5,214 bases of DNA. It comes from 2-01-FULL-45-10 sp964450115 (GTDB taxonomy: Bacteria > Omnitrophota > Gorgyraeia > 2-01-FULL-45-10). The stretch spans positions 1 through 5,214 of the forward strand of contig CAYVCD010000093.1 of the NCBI GenBank assembly GCA_964450115.1, read 5' to 3'. Made by a program: the position numbers and the translations under genes. Shown piece by piece: positions 1 to 5,133 of this stretch; within the stretch, counting starts at the first letter, position 1, and each line of letters starts with the position of its first letter. A model generated the notes under the pieces. That model made no database searches. It saw only the letters and a program-made list of their open reading frames with translations, and was not told the origin of the DNA.

Positions 1-827
1 GGCTGGGAGAGCAGATACAGGAGTATGGTATCGGCAACGGCATGTCGCTCATAATCACGGCGGGTATCATATCGCGAATTCCTACGGCCATGTACCAGGT
101 ATATTCTCTATTCTCACCGTTCGCTCCGGAAAAGGCGCAGCTGGAACCCTTTACGCTTATCTTGATGGTAGTCATGTTGGTCGGCGTGATCGTAGCGGTT
201 ATTCTTGTTACTCAAGGCCAGCGTAAGATACCCATACAGTACGCCAAGCGCGTGGTCGGCAGAAAAGTTTACGGGGGCCAATCGACATTCATTCCTTTAA
301 GGGTGAACCAGGGCGGCGTTATACCCATCATATTCGCGCAGAGCATAATACTATTTCCGGCGACCATAGCCGGCTTTATCCCGAATAAGACATTTCAGGA
401 TATAGCGATGTCGCTGACAAAAGGCGAGTGGGTTTATAACATTTCGTATTCTGTTCTGATAATATTCTTCTCATATTTTTACGCGGCCATTTCTTTCAAT
501 CCTATAGACGTGGCGGATAACATGAAGAAGTACGGCGGGTTCGTGCCGGGCGTAAGGCCGGGAAAACAGACCGCCGAGTATCTCGATTTTATAATGACGC
601 GCATAACTTTGCCGGGCGCGCTATTTCTTGCTATCATAGCTGTCTTCCCAAGCATAGTATCGGGGATGTTAAAGATACCTTATCTTGTGGCTAGCTTCTT
701 CGGCGGCACCGGGTTGCTGATCATCGTCGGAGTAATGCTCGACACGATGAAGCAGATAGAGTCGCATCTATTGATGAGGCACTACGAAGGTTTCATGAAA
801 AAAGGGCGTATCAGGTCCAGAAGGTAG
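1..827 (+). CDS. secY: Protein translocase channel subunit SecY, C-terminal part (5' truncated)
   Basis: SecY is the membrane pore of the Sec translocon; with SecE and SecG it exports unfolded proteins and inserts membrane proteins. The frame is open from the left edge (first full codon at base 3), giving 274 visible residues to the TAG at 825-827. The family is usually about 420-450 residues, so roughly the first third is missing. Visible landmarks are GIGNGMS near the left edge, the cytoplasmic loop with QGQRKIPIQYAKR (visible residues about 71-83), and GGVIPIIFAQSIILFPATIAG at the start of the next membrane helix. They continue with the loop FNPIDVADNMKKYGGFVPG followed by VRPG, whose Arg (visible residue 185) matches the conserved Arg important for SecA-driven export in E. 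coli. Several hydrophobic segments between these loops fit the later membrane helices, and the basic tail ends RIRSRR. The internal ATG at 42 is not the start, because homology continues upstream of it. adk begins seven bases after the stop. Confidence 0.97.
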   Translation, partial: LGEQIQEYGIGNGMSLIITAGIISRIPTAMYQVYSLFSPFAPEKAQLEPFTLILMVVMLVGVIVAVILVTQGQRKIPIQYAKRVVGRKVYGGQSTFIPLRVNQGGVIPIIFAQSIILFPATIAGFIPNKTFQDIAMSLTKGEWVYNISYSVLIIFFSYFYAAISFNPIDVADNMKKYGGFVPGVRPGKQTAEYLDFIMTRITLPGALFLAIIAVFPSIVSGMLKIPYLVASFFGGTGLLIIVGVMLDTMKQIESHLLMRHYEGFMKKGRIRSRR

Positions 828-834
828 CCTCGTA

Positions 835-1491
835 ATGAATATTGTATTATTGGGCCCTCCGGGGGCCGGAAAAGGGACTCAAGGAGTCGTTCTTTCTAAA
901 AGTTATAATATCCCTCACATATCGACGGGCGATATCCTGAGGGAGGCGGTAAAGAGCGGAACGCCCATGGGAAAGAAGGCCAAGGCCTTCATGGATAAGG
1001 GCGAACTTGTTCCTGATGAGGTTGTTGTAGGCATAGTCGTAGACAGGCTCGGCAAGAACGATACGAAAAAAGGCTATATACTGGACGGCTTTCCCAGGAC
1101 CTTGAATCAGGCCGAGGCGCTTGATGCGGCATTGGAAAAAATAACATCGGGCATAGATATGGCCCTCTATTTTGAAATACCAGAAAATATAGCGATAGAG
1201 AGATTGACCGGCCGCAGGGTATGTAAGTCGTGCGGTGCGAATTTTCATATAAAGAATATACCGACCAAAATTGAAGGCATCTGCGATAAATGCGGCGCAG
1301 AGCTATTTCAGAGGCCGGACGATAAATTGGAAACAGTTAAGAATAGGCTGAAAGTCTACGAGCTCCAGACAGAGCCCTTGATCGAATATTATACGAAGAA
1401 GGGTATCCTGAAGAAAGTATCCGGGGCTCTTGACGTAAAAGATCTGTTTAAAGAACTTTGCCAAGTTTTTTCCGACGCAAAGTTGGCATGA
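835..1491 (+). CDS. adk: Adenylate kinase, long form with zinc-type LID
   Basis: Adenylate kinase interconverts ATP + AMP and 2 ADP in the cytoplasm, balancing adenylate pools. The 218-residue protein has the P-loop GPPGAGKGT (residues 7-15), the AMP-site motif STGDILR (30-36), DGFPRT (84-89), and the LID start LTGRRVC (124-130). Four cysteines (Cys130, Cys133, Cys150, Cys153) form two C-x2-C pairs in the LID, the arrangement known to bind structural zinc in Gram-positive and many other bacterial enzymes; E. coli Adk lacks them. RPDD (160-163) follows, as in the family. Length is normal for the long bacterial form. The ATG at 835 is supported because the P-loop begins only six residues in. 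Its ribosome site is weak: AAGG at 821-824, ten bases upstream and inside the end of secY, suggests coupling to secY translation. The TGA stop overlaps the start of map. Identification is secure; zinc binding is inferred from the cysteines. Confidence 0.98.
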   Translation: MNIVLLGPPGAGKGTQGVVLSKSYNIPHISTGDILREAVKSGTPMGKKAKAFMDKGELVPDEVVVGIVVDRLGKNDTKKGYILDGFPRTLNQAEALDAALEKITSGIDMALYFEIPENIAIERLTGRRVCKSCGANFHIKNIPTKIEGICDKCGAELFQRPDDKLETVKNRLKVYELQTEPLIEYYTKKGILKKVSGALDVKDLFKELCQVFSDAKLA

Positions 1492-2234
1492 TAATATTGA
1501 GAAGCGATAAAGAGATCGGCCAGATACGCAAAGCCGGTCTGATAGTCGCCATGGTGCTCGATAAGCTAAAGAGATCGGCAAAGCCCGGCATCGGGACGAA
1601 TGAGTTGGACAGGATAGCGCTGGAGGAGATCCTAAAAAATGGAGGCCTTCCGGCATTTAAAGATTATAAAGGCTATCCGGCCAATATCTGTGTCTCGATA
1701 AATGAGGGCGTTGTCCACGGCATACCGTCCGAGCGGAAGCTTAAAGACGGTGATATCGTAAGTATAGATGTGGGCGTAAAGAGCGGAAGTTACTTTGCCG
1801 ATGCCGCAATAACGGTAGGCGTAGGCAATATAAGCGACAAGGCCCGGAAGCTGATGAAGGTCACGGAAGAGTCGCTTTATAGCGGTATCGGGAACGCAAG
1901 GCCCGGTAAGAGATTGTCGGATATATCGGCTAATGTGCAGGAGTGCGTAGAGAAGAATGGATTCAGCGTGGTCAGGTCGTTCGTAGGCCACGGTATAGGC
2001 GAGAAGATACATGAAGAGCCCGAGATACCCAATTTTGGGAAGCCGGGTAAAGGGCCGCGGTTGGAGAGCGGGATGATACTGGCGATCGAACCGATGGTGA
2101 ACGAGGGCGGACACGAGATCGAAATACTGGATGACGGCTGGACGGCCGTTACTAAAGATAGATCACTGTCGGCGCATTTTGAACATACGATAGCTGTTAG
2201 AGACGGTGCCGCCCAGATATTGACGGCGCTTTAA
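1488..2234 (+). CDS. map: Methionine aminopeptidase, type I
   Basis: This metalloenzyme removes the initiator methionine from nascent proteins whose second residue is small, after deformylation. The 248-residue protein is close to the E. coli length and shows the complete two-metal active site: Asp94 (SIDVG), Asp105 (FADAAIT), His168 (GHGIG), Glu201 (AIEPM) and Glu232 (FEHT), plus the substrate-site His77 in VVHGIPS. There is no N-terminal zinc-finger extension, so it is the short bacterial type. The start was set at the ATG at 1488, which shares ATGA with the adk stop (4-base overlap); the conserved MIILRSDKEI beginning is typical of the family. An in-frame TTG at 1458 would add ten residues unlike family N-termini and lie deeper in adk, so it was not used. 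No good Shine-Dalgarno precedes 1488, which fits termination-reinitiation coupling to adk. Several products of this same operon (S13, S11, S4, IF1, alpha) have Pro, Ala, Ser or Gly at position 2 and are expected substrates. Confidence 0.98.
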   Translation: MIILRSDKEIGQIRKAGLIVAMVLDKLKRSAKPGIGTNELDRIALEEILKNGGLPAFKDYKGYPANICVSINEGVVHGIPSERKLKDGDIVSIDVGVKSGSYFADAAITVGVGNISDKARKLMKVTEESLYSGIGNARPGKRLSDISANVQECVEKNGFSVVRSFVGHGIGEKIHEEPEIPNFGKPGKGPRLESGMILAIEPMVNEGGHEIEILDDGWTAVTKDRSLSAHFEHTIAVRDGAAQILTAL

Positions 2235-2241
2235 AAGAAGG
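2235..2241 (+). promoter_or_regulatory. Ribosome binding site of infA
   Basis: AAGAAGG lies immediately after the map stop and eight bases before the infA ATG. It is a partial Shine-Dalgarno match with normal spacing and supports the start at 2250. Confidence 0.7.
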
Positions 2242-2249
2242 TAGACCTG

Positions 2250-2471
2250 ATGAGCAATAAAGAAGAACCGATAACGTTAGAAGGAAAAGTCCTGGAGACC
2301 CTGCCGAACGCGATGTTCAGGGTGGAGCTACCTAACGGCCATAAGGTTCTTGGACATGTGTCGGGTAAAATGAGAATGAATTTTATAAGAATACTTCCCG
2401 GAGATACGGTGACACTGGAGCTTTCGCCGTACGATCTCTCGAGAGGAAGAATAATACGTAGAGAGAAATAA
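2250..2471 (+). CDS. infA: Translation initiation factor IF-1
   Basis: IF1 occupies the ribosomal A site of the 30S subunit during initiation and cooperates with IF2 and IF3. The 73-residue protein is essentially full length (E. coli IF1 is 72) and consists of one S1-type OB fold. Diagnostic stretches are LEGKVLETLPNAMFRVELPN (residues 10-29), GHVSGKMR with a following NFIRILPGD, and the C-terminal SPYDLSRGRII with a basic end (RREK). The usual conserved basic residues of the RNA-binding face are present. The N-terminus (MSNKEEP) is slightly variant from the common MAKED type, as is normal across phyla. It lies 15 bases after map and four bases before rpmJ, a common bacterial neighbourhood. 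Confidence 0.98.
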   Translation: MSNKEEPITLEGKVLETLPNAMFRVELPNGHKVLGHVSGKMRMNFIRILPGDTVTLELSPYDLSRGRIIRREK

Positions 2472-2475
2472 TACG

Positions 2476-2589
2476 ATGAAAGTAAGAGCTAGCGTAAAGA
2501 AGATCTGTCCCAAGTGCAAGGTGGTACGTAGGCAGGGTATCATAAGGATAATCTGCGATAACCCCAAGCATAAACAGAGACAGGGATAG
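2476..2589 (+). CDS. rpmJ: Large ribosomal subunit protein bL36 (L36), zinc-binding form
   Basis: This 37-residue protein is short enough to be missed by length-filtered gene finding. It begins MKVRASVKKICPKC and ends PKHKQRQG, both diagnostic of L36, a small basic zinc-ribbon protein of the 50S subunit that helps stabilise 23S rRNA. Cys11, Cys14, Cys27 and His32 make the CCCH zinc site, so this is the zinc-containing C+ form and not the cysteine-free paralogue used under zinc limitation. The ATG sits four bases after the infA stop; only a weak purine run (GAGAG, 2461-2465) precedes it, so coupling to infA is likely. The stop is TAG. The position between infA and rpsM is canonical. Confidence 0.97.
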   Translation: MKVRASVKKICPKCKVVRRQGIIRIICDNPKHKQRQG

Positions 2590-2598
2590 TAAAAATTC

Positions 2599-2604
2599 AG
2601 GAGG
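2599..2604 (+). promoter_or_regulatory. Strong Shine-Dalgarno of rpsM
   Basis: AGGAGG is a full Shine-Dalgarno core, five bases before a GTG codon at 2610. It decides the rpsM start: the protein from this GTG begins MPRIIGVDIP, the expected S13 N-terminus, and no in-frame ATG lies nearby. It is the strongest ribosome site in the window and may compensate for the non-ATG start. Confidence 0.88.
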
Positions 2605-2609
2605 AATAA

Positions 2610-3029
2610 GTGCCAAGAATTATCGGTGTTGATATTCCGAAGGAGAAGAGGATAGATATCGCGTTGACTTACATATACGGGATAGGCAGGACTTTGGCCG
2701 TCGTTGTGCTGAAGGCCGCTAACATAGATCTCGCCAAGCGAGCCAAGGACCTCACGGAAGAAGAGGTATCGCGGTTGGCCACTATCATACAAAAAGATTA
2801 CAGGGTCGAGGGAGATTTAAGAAGAGATGTGGCGGCCAATATAAAGCGCCTCATAGACGTAGGCAGTTACAGAGGATTGCGTCACAGGAGAGGGCTGCCT
2901 GTGCGCGGCCAGAGGACTAAGACTAATGCGAGGACGAGGAAGGGGCCGAGGAAGACTGTCGGCGTGACAAGGCAGAAGCCCACAAAGGCAGCGGCACCGT
3001 CAGGCGCAGAAGGGGCGAAGGGTAAATAA
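2610..3029 (+). CDS. rpsM: Small ribosomal subunit protein uS13 (S13) with extended C-terminal tail
   Basis: S13 sits in the head of the 30S subunit, contacts 16S rRNA and the 50S subunit through intersubunit bridges, and sends its C-terminal tail toward the P-site tRNA. The 139-residue protein has the family start PRIIGVDIP, the helix-turn segment YIYGIGRT (residues 21-28), VEGDLRRD (67-73), and the highly conserved basic block YRGLRHRRGLPVRGQRTKTN followed by ARTRKGPRKT (about 87-116). E. coli S13 has 118 residues and ends just after that block; here about 20 residues follow, rich in Ala, Lys, Gly and Pro (QKPTKAAAP then SGAEGAKGK). Translation starts at GTG. rpsK follows after two bases. 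Identity is certain; the role of the tail is unknown. Confidence 0.98.
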   Translation: MPRIIGVDIPKEKRIDIALTYIYGIGRTLAVVVLKAANIDLAKRAKDLTEEEVSRLATIIQKDYRVEGDLRRDVAANIKRLIDVGSYRGLRHRRGLPVRGQRTKTNARTRKGPRKTVGVTRQKPTKAAAPSGAEGAKGK

Positions 3030-3031
3030 AG

Positions 3032-3451
3032 ATGGCAGAACAACAGAAGCAGGAAGAACTAAAAAAGAAGAGTAAGTTCAAGAAGAGCAAGAAGGCCGTT
3101 AAGGCGCCGCCAAGCGGCATAGCGCATATACTGGCTACCTTCAATAATACCATAGTCACAATAGCGGACAAGCAGGGCAATACTATATCATGGGCATCTA
3201 CCGGAAGCGCCGGTTTTAAGGGATCGAAGAAGTCCACACCTTTTGCGGCAGGTATGGCCGCCGAGAGCGCGTCGAAGAAGGCGCTTGAGCGCGGGGTGAA
3301 AGAGGTGGAGGTATACGTAAAAGGTCCCGGCGCAGGAAGAGAGTCCGCTATACGTTCGATACAAGCTGCCGGCATCACCGTAAGGGCTATAAGGGACGTT
3401 ACCCCGATACCCCATAATGGCTGCCGTCCGCCGAAGAGAAGGAGAGTTTAA
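3032..3451 (+). CDS. rpsK: Small ribosomal subunit protein uS11 (S11)
   Basis: S11 is a platform protein of the 30S subunit near the mRNA exit channel and acts with S6, S18 and S21-type neighbours in binding 16S rRNA. The 139-residue product carries GIAHILATFNNTIVTIAD (residues 29-46), GFKGSKKSTPFAA (61-73), VKGPGAGRESAIR (97-109) and the near-invariant end DVTPIPHNGCRPPKRRRV. Asn129-Gly130 corresponds to the Asn-Gly site at which E. coli S11 is reported to carry isoaspartate. The N-terminal tail is Lys/Gln/Glu-rich (MAEQQKQEELKKKSKFKK) and about ten residues longer than in E. coli (129 residues in total there). GAAGG at 3017-3021, inside the rpsM end, is a plausible ribosome site. The TAA stop shares one base with the rpsD ATG. 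Nine of its ten Ile codons are ATA. Confidence 0.98.
   Translation: MAEQQKQEELKKKSKFKKSKKAVKAPPSGIAHILATFNNTIVTIADKQGNTISWASTGSAGFKGSKKSTPFAAGMAAESASKKALERGVKEVEVYVKGPGAGRESAIRSIQAAGITVRAIRDVTPIPHNGCRPPKRRRV
3439..3444 (+). promoter_or_regulatory. Ribosome binding site of rpsD
   Basis: AAGGAG lies within the last codons of rpsK, six bases before the rpsD ATG at 3451. It supports that start, and the TAATG stop-start overlap implies coupled translation of S11 and S4. Confidence 0.8.
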
Positions 3452-4086
3452 TGGCAAGATATACGGGACCCTCATGCAGACTTTGCAGAAGAGAAGGGGT
3501 CAAACTATTTTTAAAGGGCACTCGTTGTTCAACTGAGAAGTGCGGTTTGTCTCGCAGATCATTTCCGCCCGGACAGCATGGAGCGAACCAGATACGTAAG
3601 AAGACATCCAACTATGGCACGCAGCTCAGAGAGAAGCAGAAGGTTAAAAGGATATACGGTGTACTGGAGAAGCAGTTCAGGCACTGTTTCAGGATCGCAG
3701 AGAAGGCCAAGGGAGTTACAGGGCTAACACTCTTACAGCTATTGGAGCGCAGGCTGGATAACGTTATATATAGAGCTAATCTTGCATCTTCCAGATCCGA
3801 AGCCAGAGAGCTAGTTCAGCATGGACATGTCTATGTCAATAAAAGAAGAGTCGACATACCTTCGTATACTGTGAAGACAGGCGAAGAGGTGGCTATTAAA
3901 ACGAAGAAAGATACGATGGTAAAGGCCATTAAGGAAAGAAGAGAGTCTCTCACGGACAGAGTAATACCTAAATGGTTGGACGTTGATAAGACTGATCCGA
4001 AAGTCAAGATAGTCGATATGCCTAAGAAGGAAGATATCGGTTTCCAGATACAGGAACAGCTGATAGTTGAGTTGTATTCGAAGTAA
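3451..4086 (+). CDS. rpsD: Small ribosomal subunit protein uS4 (S4), zinc-binding form
   Basis: S4 is a primary 16S rRNA binder that nucleates assembly of the 30S body, lies near the mRNA entry channel and influences decoding accuracy. In E. coli it also represses alpha-operon translation. The 211-residue protein starts MARYTGPSCRLCRREG and has Cys9, Cys12, Cys26 and Cys31 (C-x2-C-x13-C-x4-C), the zinc-binding N-terminal knuckle seen in many non-gammaproteobacterial S4 proteins. RRSFPPGQHG (35-44) and YGTQLREKQKVKRIYG (55-70) follow. The S4 RNA-binding domain runs from about residue 99 to 160, including ERRLDNVIYRANLASSRSEAR and LVQHGHVYVNKRRVDIPSY. The end EQLIVELYSK is typical. Being in the alpha operon between rpsK and rpoA allows the known autoregulatory logic, but I did not identify an S4-binding pseudoknot upstream of rpsM. 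Confidence 0.98.
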   Translation: MARYTGPSCRLCRREGVKLFLKGTRCSTEKCGLSRRSFPPGQHGANQIRKKTSNYGTQLREKQKVKRIYGVLEKQFRHCFRIAEKAKGVTGLTLLQLLERRLDNVIYRANLASSRSEARELVQHGHVYVNKRRVDIPSYTVKTGEEVAIKTKKDTMVKAIKERRESLTDRVIPKWLDVDKTDPKVKIVDMPKKEDIGFQIQEQLIVELYSK

Positions 4087-4124
4087 GCGCGATACACAAT
4101 ACGCAAGACTAAAACGTATATAAT

Positions 4125-4130
4125 AAGGAG
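4125..4130 (+). promoter_or_regulatory. Ribosome binding site of rpoA
   Basis: AAGGAG is followed by six A residues and then the ATG at 4137, giving a spacing of six bases. It selects the first Met over an in-frame ATG at 4149. This is the only gene after rpmJ with a free-standing leader (the 50-base rpsD-rpoA gap), so rpoA has its own well-formed initiation site and does not depend solely on coupling. Confidence 0.85.
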
Positions 4131-4136
4131 AAAAAA

Positions 4137-5132
4137 ATGGGTATAAGCATGAAGAATTTCGAAATGCCGAAGAAGCTCATTCTTGACGAGTCCACCGCAA
4201 CGCCCGAATACGGCAAGTTCATAGCGGAACCGTTCGAACGCGGATACGGCATGACGGTAGGAAATTCTTTGAGGAGGGTCCTCATATCGTCGATCGAGGG
4301 GGCCGCCGTTTCGAGCATCAAGATAGACGGTGTTCACCACGAATTCTCCACGATCAAAGGCGTCGTAGAGGACGTATCTCAGATCATATTGAATATAAAG
4401 AAGCTGGTCCTGCGCTCGCATTTCAAGACTCCCAGGCCGATACATCTAAGCGTGAGCAAGAAGGGTGATGTCACCGCAAAGGATATCAAAGTAAATGAGA
4501 CGATAGAGGTCATAAATCCGGATCTGCATATCTGCACCCTGACCAAAGATGTCGACCTGAAGATAGAGATGCAGGTAGCGCGGGGCAGAGGCTATGTGCC
4601 TGCCGACAGGAATAAGAAGGAAGGTCAGCCTATCGGTGTGATAGCGATAGATTCCATATTCACTCCTGTGAGAAGGGCAAATTTTGACGTAGAGAATACA
4701 AGGGTCGGCCAGATAACCGATTACGATAAGCTGATCCTGGAGGTATGGACGAATGGAGCGATAGTTCCGAAAGAGGCTCTCCTCTACGCGTCTAATATAT
4801 TACAGAGGCATCTTGATGTATTCGTCAGCTTCGGAAAGCTGCCGGAAGAAGAAGATACTCCTGAGGAGACTGAAGAGCAGAAATTACTGAAAGAGAAGAT
4901 GAAGGTGCCGATATCGGAATTGGAATTGTCGGTGAGAAGCTCAAATTGCCTAAAAGAGGCGCGGATAAAGACTATAGGCGACCTGGTAAGGCGGTCGGAG
5001 CTCGATATGCTGCAATACAGGAACTTTGGCAAGAAGAGCCTGGCTGAAATAAAGAAAGTTATAGTCGATATGGGATTGTCGCTCGGTATGAAGGTCGATC
5101 TCGTCAAGAAAGAGAAGGAAGAGTCCAAATAA
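4137..5132 (+). CDS. rpoA: DNA-directed RNA polymerase alpha subunit
   Basis: Alpha dimerises to start RNA polymerase assembly and, through its C-terminal domain, contacts UP elements and activators. The 331-residue protein is full length (E. coli 329). The N-terminal domain (about residues 6-235) shows the assembly motif GMTVGNSLRRVLISSIEG (38-55), FSTIKGVVEDV, ARGRGYVPA and DSIFTPVRR...NFDVENTRVGQ, all standard. An acidic linker (about 236-255, EEEDTPEETEEQ) leads to the C-terminal domain with ELELSVRSSNCLK (261-273), where Arg267 and Asn270 match the DNA-contacting Arg265 and Asn268 of E. coli. IGDLVRR and YRNFGKKSLAEIKKV (294-308) follow, with the helix-hairpin-helix-like Gly298-Lys299-Lys300-Ser301. 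A lysine/glutamate-rich tail ends the protein. The domain is intact, so promoter recognition through UP elements is expected. rplQ follows after one base. Confidence 0.98.
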   Translation: MGISMKNFEMPKKLILDESTATPEYGKFIAEPFERGYGMTVGNSLRRVLISSIEGAAVSSIKIDGVHHEFSTIKGVVEDVSQIILNIKKLVLRSHFKTPRPIHLSVSKKGDVTAKDIKVNETIEVINPDLHICTLTKDVDLKIEMQVARGRGYVPADRNKKEGQPIGVIAIDSIFTPVRRANFDVENTRVGQITDYDKLILEVWTNGAIVPKEALLYASNILQRHLDVFVSFGKLPEEEDTPEETEEQKLLKEKMKVPISELELSVRSSNCLKEARIKTIGDLVRRSELDMLQYRNFGKKSLAEIKKVIVDMGLSLGMKVDLVKKEKEESK

Positions 5133-5133
5133 A

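Noticed and set aside
42..44. ATG at 42 as the start of a shorter membrane protein
   Set aside because: The same frame is open to the left edge and encodes conserved SecY sequence (EYGIGNG) upstream of this ATG, so it is an internal Met of a truncated secY.
1458..1487. Possible TTG start extending Map by ten residues upstream
   Set aside because: The extension (MPSFFRRKVG) does not resemble family N-termini, there is no well-placed Shine-Dalgarno, and the ATG at 1488 gives the classic ATGA overlap with adk and the expected N-terminus.
2590..2609. S4-repressor pseudoknot target upstream of rpsM, as in E. coli
   Set aside because: The gap has only 20 bases and shows no clear nested pairing by eye. 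Structure extending into rpmJ or rpsM cannot be excluded without folding and covariation analysis, but nothing visible supports it.
4099..4119. Inverted repeat ATACG / CGTAT in the rpsD-rpoA gap as a terminator or attenuator
   Set aside because: The stem is only five pairs with an 11-base A-rich loop, and no T tract follows. It is too weak to terminate and is likely chance.
3831..4445. Long minus-strand open frame of 204 codons crossing the rpsD-rpoA gap, and other antisense open frames
   Set aside because: It lies antisense to two clearly conserved genes, its translation resembles no family I recognise, and it has no sign of its own ribosome site. Antisense open frames here are a by-product of codon bias.
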